5,944 bases of DNA from Streptosporangiaceae bacterium (lineage in GTDB: Bacteria; Actinomycetota; Actinomycetes; Streptosporangiales; Streptosporangiaceae), in NCBI GenBank assembly GCA_030045215.1, contig JASIBJ010000641.1:1-5944 (forward strand). Reading direction: 5' to 3'. Shown piece after piece: positions 1 to 5,817 of the stretch; position 1 is the stretch's first letter, and each line of letters opens with the position of its first letter. The notes below the pieces were generated by a model that was not told where the DNA came from, made no database searches, and was given only the letters and a program-made list of their open reading frames with translations. A program made the translations under genes and the position numbers.

Positions 1-489
1 CGGCGTACTGCCTGCAGTCATTGTGCCGTACCACTCGCGTGCACACCAGCACCGGGCCGCTTATTCAGTTGCCGCGTCGGGCAGCGCGATGCTGAGATCG
101 GCGCCAGCAAGTGGCGGCGAGGAATGGGGAGGTTGCGTGCGCACGGCGGCATGGGCAGTGCTCTGGTGACAGGGGACGGCGCCTTCGCCAGTGCGGTCGG
201 GATGACACCTACCGCTGGCAGCTGAGGAGGCTCGGCTGACAGTGACCGGGACAATGCGGCAAACCCGGTCGAGGTACGGATCCGCTCGCTGAGACACGCG
301 GCGGTGAAGCTGGAAGCGGAAGTAATCGCCTGACTCCTGACGAGGGGGAACGGGGCGGTGAATCGGTCCATCTCCCGATCAAGCCTGGGAGTCGCGCGGG
401 CCGACTGACGACAGTCACCGGGCGGCGAGAACTCAACGGAACCCTGCGCTTCGGATTGAAGATCACTTCTTCGATCTGGAGGCAGAGCC
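1..489. other. Intergenic region, no supported gene
   Basis: I see no convincing gene in these 489 bases. The longest open stretch is on the minus strand (491 down to 18), but its codons end in A or T about as often as in G or C. It also uses codons such as AGA, CTT and CAA, unlike the strongly GC-ending genes nearby, and has no Shine-Dalgarno before its ATG. A plus-strand frame is open from the left edge to a TGA at 223-225, but it also lacks GC3 bias and any recognisable motif. A small perfect inverted repeat, GACTG-ACGA-CAGTC, lies at 403-416. A weaker one, AGATC/GATCT, lies at 460-477 just before the next gene's ribosome binding site. The promoter of the RNHCP gene is presumably here, but I cannot place it. 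Confidence 0.6.
478..482 (+). promoter_or_regulatory. Ribosome binding site that decides an ATC start
   Basis: GGAGG at 478-482 is a near-perfect anti-SD match. It is followed by seven bases and then ATC at 490-492. The in-frame stop TGA at 457-459 closes the frame upstream, and no ATG, GTG, TTG or CTG codon lies in frame between that stop and the first zinc-ligand cysteine codon (523-525). The position of this site is the main reason for putting the start at 490 rather than at the first in-frame ATG (613). Confidence 0.6.
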
Positions 490-837
490 ATCAGCAGGGC
501 TGCCCAGAATCAGGGCTTCACGTGCCAGACCTGCGGGGAGCAGGTCGCGCCCCTGACCAACGGGAGCTACCGCAATCACTGTCCGCGCTGTCTGTGGTCC
601 AGGCACGTCGACATGACGCCTGGTGACCGCGCGTCGGAGTGCGGCGCACCGATGCGGCCCGAGCGGATCGAGCACCGCAAGGGCAAGGGCCTGGTAATCG
701 TTCATCGCTGCACGGCCTGCGGTGCGCTGCGCCCGAACCGGGTAGCGGACGACGTGGCCCAGGGCGACGAGATCGACGCGATCACGGCCGTCATGGCCGG
801 ACTGCCGCCGTGGCCGCGGCCGCGGCGCATCGGCTAG
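490..837 (+). CDS. RNHCP domain-containing protein, probable ATC start
   Basis: This gene encodes a 115-residue protein with the RNHCP domain, a small cysteine-rich family found mostly in actinobacteria and firmicutes. Its molecular function is not established. The signature R28-N29-H30-C31-P32 is intact. Paired cysteines suggest zinc binding: C12/C15, C31/C34 and C74/C77, plus a single C51. Other family landmarks are HVD at 39-41, PGDR at 44-47, HRCTACG at 72-78 and NR at 83-84. The last 25 or so residues are variable and end in a Pro/Arg-rich tail. No signal peptide or membrane segment is visible, so it is probably cytoplasmic. The start is odd: the domain begins well upstream of the first in-frame ATG (613, Met42), and starting there would lose four of the seven cysteines. 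ATC at 490, after GGAGG, gives an N-terminus of M-S-R-A-A-Q-N, typical of the family. The alternatives are a mutated start in a decaying gene or a base error. The gene stands alone and converges on the decarboxylase gene 40 bp away. Confidence 0.88.
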   Translation: MSRAAQNQGFTCQTCGEQVAPLTNGSYRNHCPRCLWSRHVDMTPGDRASECGAPMRPERIEHRKGKGLVIVHRCTACGALRPNRVADDVAQGDEIDAITAVMAGLPPWPRPRRIG

Positions 838-840
838 CGT

Positions 841-867
841 CCCGGTGTCGGCCGGACAGGACCCGGG
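841..867. terminator. Possible hairpin between convergent genes
   Basis: The gap between the two convergent stop codons can fold. CCCGG (841-845) and TGTC (846-849) pair with GACA (855-858) and CCGGG (863-867), leaving a 5-base loop and a 4-base bulge. There is no T-run on either side, so this is at best a weak bidirectional terminator. GC-rich hairpins are also common by chance in such DNA. Confidence 0.25.
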
Positions 868-877
868 GCGACCGGGG

Positions 878-2122
878 TCATGACCGGACCACGGTCGCGA
901 TCCGGGCGTTGACCGGGATGTTGCCGGAGGCCAGCCCGGGTGTCTGCCCGTGCAAGTCGAAGTCGAGGCGGACTCCGCGCCGGAACATCAGGCAGTGCGT
1001 CGAGCCGCCGAAGTGGAACATTCCAAGCTGGTCGCCCTTTTTCACGTGCTGTCCCTGGTACACGGTGATCTCGCAGCTGGAAACCTCGGCCATGCCCACC
1101 GGGAGAACGCACATGAGTCCGATCGCCGGGTTGTCGGCCTCGATGAACAGCATCGCCCGGGTGGCAACCTCGGTGATATAGCCCTGCGAGTCGTTGGGCG
1201 CGGCTGGGTCGTATCCTTCGGCGGGCGTCTCGGAATAGTACGTGCCGTCGTGCGTGTAGGCCTTCACGATCCGGCCGTCGACCGGGCTGTGCCAGCGGTG
1301 GTAGCTCAGCGCGCTGAGGAACGCCTGGTATATGGCGCCGCCGGCAAACTGGTCGGCCCAGGGATCGTCAGCCAGCATGTGGGCAACGGAGTACGGCTGC
1401 CCCTTGACCCAGAACCGGTCGTGGCGATGCACGTCGCGGCTCAGCCGATAGGGCGCCGACTCGCAGGCGTTGACGATGACATCGAGGTCGTCCGGGGAAG
1501 CCACCGGCCGAATCCCCGGGCGGAATCGCCGGGTGAAGAAATCATCCCACGAGGTGAAACCGTAGTGCGGCTTCGCCGGGTCGCACACGAAATCCTCGGC
1601 GAAATGCGGCATCTTCGCCATGGCCTTCTGGCCGAACCAGCCCGAGTCGGTGCTATTGAGCACGCGAGCCGAATCGGCAGACCGCAGGAAGAGGCCCCAT
1701 TCGTTGAGCATCTTCTTGAACTGCTGGTTTACCCGGTCGTTCAGGAACGCGGCGAACCCGGCGTGGGTGCCCATCGCCCAGTCGAGGATGGCGTTGATCG
1801 GGAAGCCGACGAGTCCGGTGTCGTCGTATTCCGGGGCGTGGGTCATGATGTGGCTGAAGAGCTTGAGCATATGGTCAACGGTCTTGACCTGAGGCTTGCC
1901 GGCCGGCGTCTGCTTGCGGGGCGTCTGCGTCAGCATGAACCCGAACAGCATGTAGATCTCGGGATCCCGCTCGATCAGCTGGCGGAATTCCTCGACCACC
2001 GGGACCAGCGGCACGTCACCACGGGCGTCGGCCTTTGCGTTGAGGTCATCAAGCCATTGCCCGAGAACCCGCTGGTCCGATGGAAGCCACTCACCCACCC
2101 GGAACGGAGCAGGGGCGGTCAT
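878..2122 (-). CDS. PsiD-like pyruvoyl decarboxylase (phosphatidylserine decarboxylase superfamily)
   Basis: This is a 414-residue protein with the N-terminal PSDC-type domain (about 10-160) and a C-terminal PSD catalytic domain (about 185-412). Such enzymes cut themselves before a serine, which becomes the pyruvoyl cofactor. Here the site is G372-G373-S374-T375, which would give a beta chain of 373 residues and an alpha chain of 41. Other landmarks are SWDDFFTRRF (191-200), the active-site-type histidines in YHRWHSPVDG (274-283) and FIEAD (326-330). From memory, the colinear blocks EWGLFL, YGF, DDFF.RRF, ACES, YHRWH.PV.G, MFIEADN, IGLM, GQHV..GD.LGMFHFGGS closely track fungal PsiD, an L-tryptophan decarboxylase. 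Decarboxylation of an aromatic amino acid is therefore a serious alternative to phosphatidylserine. No membrane anchor is visible, so it is probably soluble. The start at 2122 is chosen because AAAGGAG lies seven bases upstream. The frame stays open to 2329, but the added residues have no family match and run over the neighbouring gene's leader. The substrate is not settled by sequence. Confidence 0.9.
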   Translation of the reverse strand: MTAPAPFRVGEWLPSDQRVLGQWLDDLNAKADARGDVPLVPVVEEFRQLIERDPEIYMLFGFMLTQTPRKQTPAGKPQVKTVDHMLKLFSHIMTHAPEYDDTGLVGFPINAILDWAMGTHAGFAAFLNDRVNQQFKKMLNEWGLFLRSADSARVLNSTDSGWFGQKAMAKMPHFAEDFVCDPAKPHYGFTSWDDFFTRRFRPGIRPVASPDDLDVIVNACESAPYRLSRDVHRHDRFWVKGQPYSVAHMLADDPWADQFAGGAIYQAFLSALSYHRWHSPVDGRIVKAYTHDGTYYSETPAEGYDPAAPNDSQGYITEVATRAMLFIEADNPAIGLMCVLPVGMAEVSSCEITVYQGQHVKKGDQLGMFHFGGSTHCLMFRRGVRLDFDLHGQTPGLASGNIPVNARIATVVRS

Positions 2123-2317
2123 CAGATCTCTCCTTTGCCAGCCGCTCGTCCCCCGCCGGGTGCCCGCGGGCGCCGGCGCGGCCGGGTTGTCCGCCGGTTC
2201 GGGGACCTGCCGGGAACGCTTCCGGCGGCCGTTCAGGACAGCATAAAGGGACGATGCAACCAGGAGCGTGCTCGCGCCGTCTTCACTAACGCAAGGTGCG
2301 CTCGGGAGGTCGGCAGA
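2123..2317. promoter_or_regulatory. Divergent promoter/operator region
   Basis: These 195 bp separate the start codons of the decarboxylase (-) and the lipoprotein (+), so both promoters should lie here. On the minus strand, TATGCT (2245 down to 2240) fits the actinobacterial TANNNT -10 pattern but has no good -35. I could not place a plus-strand -10. Two abutting all-G/C palindromes of 10 bp, GCCCGCGGGC (2162-2171) and GCGCCGGCGC (2170-2179), and a spaced inverted repeat GAACG-N11-CGTTC (2214-2234) are possible operators. The plus-strand ribosome binding site GGGAGG (2304-2309) lies eight bases before ATG 2318. The minus-strand site is AAAGGAG, next to 2130. Confidence 0.45.
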
Positions 2318-3538
2318 ATGAGCTGTCAATCAAGACCAGTGATCTCGGCGGCCTGCCTGTTGGCCGGAGCAGGCCTGCTCCTGGCCGGATGCGCCAGTGG
2401 ACGTAGCGCGGCGCGGGTGGCGGAGTCTGCGCGAGCGCGGGCGAGTGCCGAGTCTGCGATCGGGCAGCAGGCAACCGCCGCGCCGCACACGACGGCATTC
2501 GAGCCGATAGCGGCGAGCTTCATCACGCCCGACGCCGGCTGGGCCCTTGGCCACTCCGGCTGTCAGGCCTGCGCCGCGCTGCTGCGCACCTCGGACGGCG
2601 GGCTGACGTGGACGACGCTGCCGAATCCGCACGTCACGATAGGGGCGGGCGGAGGGCCGGCCGGATCGGTCAGCAACATCGCCTTCGCCAACGTTGCCGA
2701 GGGCTTCCTGTACGGCCCGGCCTTGCTGGCGACCCGCAACGGGGGGCGAACCTGGACCCGGCTGGCACTGCCCGCAGTGCAGGGCCTGGTCATCGGTGGC
2801 GGGTACGCATACGCGGTAACCGGGCCTGCATACGGCCGATCGGCCGGCATCTGGCGGACCGCGATCGGCTCACATCGGTGGATGCGCCTGCCGCTGCCAA
2901 GCGGCATGATGCCCGTGCCGGCGGGCGCCAACTTTGCCGGACTGACGCTGTATGCCGAGGGCCGCACGCTCGCGCTGCTTCAGACCGGTGACACCAGCGT
3001 GGAAGAGCCCCCGGGCTGGACGGGGCGCCTGTGGGCGAGCACGAGCGACGGCGAGCACTGGCAGGCACGAACGGTGCCGTGCAAAGCCCCCGACGGCGGC
3101 GGAGCTTCGGTGATGAGCATCGCCCTGGGCCACCCCGACGCCTGGCTGCTCGACTGCTACAACAACGAGCAGTCCTCGCAGCAGCAGAACACGCAGCACC
3201 TGCTCTACGGGAGCGTCAACGCCGGGCGGTCCTGGGTGCGTCTACCTGACCCGACCAGCGGCAACCTGCCCGAGCTGCTGGCCGACAACGGCGCGGGTCA
3301 CGCGTTCCTTGCCACCGAAGGCGCCGCCGACTTCATGACGGGCACCCTCGACCATGGCCTGCACTGGCGCGTGCGGATCATGGATGGCGGATCGTTCTCC
3401 GGCTGGGCCGATCTCGGCTTCGTCACTCCCGACGTCGGCTTTGTCGTAGGACCGGCCAACGCGTTCTCCGCGGCGGTCCCCGGCGGCCTGTACCGGACCG
3501 AGAACGGGGGCAGGACCTGGAAGCTGCTGCGCGTGTAG
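2318..3538 (+). CDS. Secreted lipoprotein with Asp-box (BNR-like) beta-propeller
   Basis: This 406-residue protein starts with a lipoprotein signal peptide. Its hydrophobic stretch is at 8-24 and the lipobox is L22-A23-G24-C25, so it should be lipidated at Cys25 and sit on the outer face of the membrane. Residues 26-60 form an Ala/Ser/Arg/Gln-rich linker. The rest carries Asp-box motifs of the type S-x-D/N-x-G-x-T-W: 92-98, 140-146, 243-248, 300-306 and 395-401, plus degenerate copies at 181-188 and 344-350. Spacing is roughly 40-60 residues, and several motifs follow a strand of the form F-x-x-P-D-x-G-(W/F)-x-x-G (66-78, 366-378). This is the pattern of a sialidase/Vps10/YCF48-like propeller of about seven blades. 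Cysteines 82/85 and 255/280 could form disulfides. No sialidase catalytic set is recognisable, so a binding or assembly role is more likely than an enzyme, and the ligand is unknown. The start ATG 2318 follows GGGAGG by eight bases. The stop lies five bases from the convergent protease stop. Confidence 0.87.
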   Translation: MSCQSRPVISAACLLAGAGLLLAGCASGRSAARVAESARARASAESAIGQQATAAPHTTAFEPIAASFITPDAGWALGHSGCQACAALLRTSDGGLTWTTLPNPHVTIGAGGGPAGSVSNIAFANVAEGFLYGPALLATRNGGRTWTRLALPAVQGLVIGGGYAYAVTGPAYGRSAGIWRTAIGSHRWMRLPLPSGMMPVPAGANFAGLTLYAEGRTLALLQTGDTSVEEPPGWTGRLWASTSDGEHWQARTVPCKAPDGGGASVMSIALGHPDAWLLDCYNNEQSSQQQNTQHLLYGSVNAGRSWVRLPDPTSGNLPELLADNGAGHAFLATEGAADFMTGTLDHGLHWRVRIMDGGSFSGWADLGFVTPDVGFVVGPANAFSAAVPGGLYRTENGGRTWKLLRV

Positions 3539-3543
3539 CAACC

Positions 3544-4758
3544 TCACAAGCGCTGGGCCGTGTGGAGCCGGTCCAGCATCCGCGCGATATCGCTGGGTGA
3601 AACGATGCCGACGAGACTCCCGTCGCGGAACACCAGCGCGCGCTGATCGGCGCACGCGGTGAGCCGCGGGATCAGGTCAGCCACGGAGTCGTCAGGTGAC
3701 GCGGTGGCGACGTCGCTGAGCGGGCAGGCTATGTCGGCCAGCACGGTCTCTTGCCGCCGGGCGGCAGGCACCTGCTTGATCCGGTTGAAGGTCACCAGCC
3801 CCGTCACCTTGTCCTGGTTGTCGTTCGTGATCGGGAAGCTCTGGTGCCGCAGGCGGAAGAGGTAGCCGTCCAGGAAGGAACCGACCGACATCGACCCGGG
3901 CACCGTGATCGGCTGAGGCGTCATGATCTGGCCGACTCGGATGCCGCGCAACTCGCCCGTTACCACGGCCTGCCTGGCCTCAGCCGTGGCGCCGCTGGTG
4001 ATGAACCAGCCGATCAGAGCGATCCACACCCAGCTGAAGTTCTCCGTGGCAAAGAATGCGTAAAGCCCGCCCGCTATGAAGACCCAGCCCAGCACCTGGC
4101 CGGCCCGGCTGGCCCAGATAGTGGCCCTGACCCTGTCCCCGGTGCGCCACCACACCACCGCGCGCAGCAGCCTGCCGCCGTCCAGCGGCGCCGCCGGGAT
4201 GATATTGAAGACGGCGAGGGCAAGGTTGGTGAAACCAAGGTAGGCGAGCGAGGTCAGCAGGACCCCTGGCAGGCTGGCCCGTGCCGGGCTTGTGCCCGCC
4301 ACCAGGGCCGCCGCGCCAGCGAAGACTCCGCCAAGGAGCAGGCTGGTCAGCGGGCCGACGCCCGCGATCGCCACCTCCGCTGACGGACTGGGTACGTCCC
4401 CGCTGAGCTGCGAGATCCCGCCAAAGAGAAACAACGTGATGCTCTCCACCCTCAGCCGGTAATGGCGCGCCACCAGGGAGTGGGCTAGCTCATGCGCGAG
4501 CAGCGAGGCGAAGAAGACCATCGTGGTGAGGACGCTGGCGAGCGCGTAGGTCAGCGCGCTCTGGCGTGGATTGGCTGACGGGAACTGCAATGTCCCAAGG
4601 CCGACCGCGATCAGGCCGAATATGATCGCGACGCTCCAGTTGGTAGCGATCCGGATGCCACGGATGCTGCCGAGCTGCACAGTCCCGCCGGGTAGAGCCC
4701 GCCGCTCGGCTGACTGGTGCTCGCGTCCTCCATCTCCGGATTCCGTCACAGCTGTCAC
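3544..4758 (-). CDS. M50 site-2-type intramembrane metalloprotease with two CBS domains (Rip3-like)
   Basis: This 404-residue membrane protein has the architecture of mycobacterial Rip3: a site-2 protease core followed by a CBS pair. The zinc site is H89-E-L-A-H93 with Glu90 as the catalytic base. The third ligand is D193 in N185-I-I-P-A-A-P-L-D-G-G195, all intact. Hydrophobic segments are at about 41-57, 68-88, 126-155, 164-190, 220-237 and 243-257. Cytoplasmic CBS domains follow at about 275-330 (start I-M-T-P, 278-281) and 340-400. CBS pairs usually bind adenine nucleotides, which would let energy state control cleavage. Substrates of this subfamily are typically membrane-bound anti-sigma factors or similar, but none is encoded here. 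The GTG at 4758 has only a weak GGAG nine bases upstream. A second GTG at 4749 gives a protein three residues shorter and may be the real start (see the promoter entry). The first 25 or so residues are polar and not part of the family core. It lies 62 bp downstream of ppk2. Confidence 0.92.
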   Translation of the reverse strand: MTAVTESGDGGREHQSAERRALPGGTVQLGSIRGIRIATNWSVAIIFGLIAVGLGTLQFPSANPRQSALTYALASVLTTMVFFASLLAHELAHSLVARHYRLRVESITLFLFGGISQLSGDVPSPSAEVAIAGVGPLTSLLLGGVFAGAAALVAGTSPARASLPGVLLTSLAYLGFTNLALAVFNIIPAAPLDGGRLLRAVVWWRTGDRVRATIWASRAGQVLGWVFIAGGLYAFFATENFSWVWIALIGWFITSGATAEARQAVVTGELRGIRVGQIMTPQPITVPGSMSVGSFLDGYLFRLRHQSFPITNDNQDKVTGLVTFNRIKQVPAARRQETVLADIACPLSDVATASPDDSVADLIPRLTACADQRALVFRDGSLVGIVSPSDIARMLDRLHTAQRL

Positions 4759-4785
4759 TTACACGCTCCGGGCACCCGTGGTCAA
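4758..4785 (-). promoter_or_regulatory. Possible sigma-70-type promoter of the M50 protease gene
   Basis: On the minus strand, TTGACC (4785 down to 4780) matches the -35 consensus in five of six bases. It is followed by a 16-base spacer and TGTAAG (4763 down to 4758), which matches TATAAT in four of six. The -10 includes the first base of the annotated GTG start at 4758. Transcription would be expected to begin at about 4751-4752, almost on the next in-frame GTG at 4749, giving a leaderless or nearly leaderless mRNA, a common arrangement in actinobacteria. The last -10 base is not T, which weakens the call. Confidence 0.35.
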
Positions 4786-4820
4786 CTCCGGAAACCGCCT
4801 GCTTGCTCGCCGCCGCGGAT

Positions 4821-5765
4821 CTACAGGTTGGGGAACGAGACGTCGGGGTTGTGCTCGGACAGTACCGACGGGGGCCCGATCAGGGTCGTGTCCGGTTCTC
4901 CGATAACGTCCTCGTCCTTGCCGGCGTAATCGAACTTCCTCAGAACGTGCTTGATCGCCTCCAGCCTGGCGCGCTTCTTGTCGTTGCTTCTGACCACCGT
5001 CCAGGGCGCCTCCGCGGTGTCGGTGTAGTGGAACATCGCCTCCTTGGCATCGGTGTACGCGTCCCACTTGTCCAGCGACTCAATGTCCATCGGGCTGAGC
5101 TTCCACTGCCGGACCGGATCGACCCGGCGGATGATGAACCGAGTGCGCTGCTCGGAGCGCGTCACCGAGAACCAGAACTTCGTCAGGTGCAGCCCGGAGC
5201 GGACCAGCATGTGCTCGAACTCCGGCGCCTCCCGCATGAACTCCCAGTACTCCTCCTCCGTGCAAAACCCCATCACCCGCTCCACCCCGGCCCGGTTGTA
5301 CCAGGAACGGTCGAACATGACGATCTCGCCGGCGGCCGGCAGATGGGGAGCGTAACGCTGGAAGTACCACTGGGTCTGCTCCCGCTCGGTCGGCCTGGTC
5401 AGCGCGACCACGGTCGCGCCACGCGGATTCAGGTGCTCGGTGAACCGCTTGATCGTGCCGCCCTTGCCGGCCGCGTCGCGGCCCTCAAACACGATCACGA
5501 TGTGCTCGCCGACGGACTTCACCCAGTTCTGCAGCTTGACCAGCTCGATCTGGAGCGGGCGCTTGAGGTACTCATATTCGTCCCGCGTCATCTTCTCCGG
5601 GTACGGGTAGTCCTCGCGCCACGTGTCGACCACGCGGCCATCCGGCCAGCGCAGAACCGGGTCGTCGTGCTCGTCATCGTCGTCGACCCGCAGGCCGGCG
5701 ATCAGGACGGGATCGGACGCCCAGTCCTCCGGCAGCGCATTGAACCCAAGTGATTGACTGGTCAC
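4821..5765 (-). CDS. Polyphosphate kinase 2, class I (single-domain)
   Basis: This 314-residue cytoplasmic enzyme transfers phosphate between inorganic polyphosphate and nucleotides. Class I, one-domain PPK2 proteins mainly use polyphosphate to phosphorylate ADP or GDP. The P-loop kinase fold is plain: Walker A in F93-E-G-R-D-A-A-G-K101-G-G-T, the Walker B-type V149-M-F-D152-R-S-W-Y-N-R, and a basic lid in R213-R-V-D-P-V-R-Q-W-K-L-S-P (213-225). TDT at 248-250 and SNDKKRARL at 260-268 are also family blocks. Length and colinearity match the family, and no key residue is missing. An acidic run at 28-35 (D/E/H) in the variable N-terminus is encoded by a GTC/GAC-type triplet repeat. The GTG start at 5765 is the only start codon in frame before an upstream stop at 5823-5825. 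Its best Shine-Dalgarno, GGGGAG (5787 down to 5782), is 16 bases away, unusually far. It lies 52 bp after a partial gene and 62 bp before the protease gene, all on the minus strand. Confidence 0.95.
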   Translation of the reverse strand: MTSQSLGFNALPEDWASDPVLIAGLRVDDDDEHDDPVLRWPDGRVVDTWREDYPYPEKMTRDEYEYLKRPLQIELVKLQNWVKSVGEHIVIVFEGRDAAGKGGTIKRFTEHLNPRGATVVALTRPTEREQTQWYFQRYAPHLPAAGEIVMFDRSWYNRAGVERVMGFCTEEEYWEFMREAPEFEHMLVRSGLHLTKFWFSVTRSEQRTRFIIRRVDPVRQWKLSPMDIESLDKWDAYTDAKEAMFHYTDTAEAPWTVVRSNDKKRARLEAIKHVLRKFDYAGKDEDVIGEPDTTLIGPPSVLSEHNPDVSFPNL

Positions 5766-5789
5766 GTCACTAGCAGAGCATCTCCCCGG

Positions 5790-5813
5790 CCCGTGACCAA
5801 GGCAGGTCGCCGG
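5790..5813 (-). terminator. Possible hairpin upstream of ppk2
   Basis: Bases 5790-5798 and 5805-5813 can pair as a nine-base stem with one mismatch and one G-U pair around a six-base loop. It lies between the stop codon of the right-edge gene and the start of ppk2, in the leader if the two are co-transcribed. No T-run follows, so it may be a weak terminator, an attenuator or chance GC pairing. Confidence 0.25.
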
Positions 5814-5817
5814 CTGT

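Noticed and set aside
18..491. A 157-codon minus-strand frame in the left intergenic region, divergent from the RNHCP gene.
   Set aside because: It has no GC3 bias, no ribosome binding site and no recognisable motif, and its codon use is unlike the neighbours.
613..837. A short RNHCP gene starting at ATG 613.
   Set aside because: It would drop the first 41 residues, including the RNHCP signature and four cysteines, although that upstream sequence is clearly conserved coding.
2248..2252. A GGGAC half-site resembling part of a DosR box, considered because a Rip3-like gene is nearby.
   Set aside because: The second half-site is missing (CAACC instead of GTCCC). It is upstream of different genes, and no such box was seen before ppk2 or the protease.
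950..2317. A long plus-strand open frame antisense to the decarboxylase, in frame with the lipoprotein, which would give an 862-residue fusion.
   Set aside because: It mirrors the GC3-rich codons of the decarboxylase on the other strand and has no recognisable domain. The lipoprotein has its own ribosome binding site and a signal peptide beginning at 2318.
2123..2329. A 69-residue N-terminal extension of the decarboxylase starting at TTG 2329.
   Set aside because: It would overlap the lipoprotein start and cross the promoter region. The ATG at 2122 has a strong AAAGGAG at seven bases and matches the family's N-terminus.
4803..5753. A plus-strand open frame of about 316 codons opposite ppk2.
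   Set aside because: Its composition is typical of an antisense shadow (Arg/Leu/Val/Pro/His-rich). The opposite strand encodes an unmistakable PPK2.
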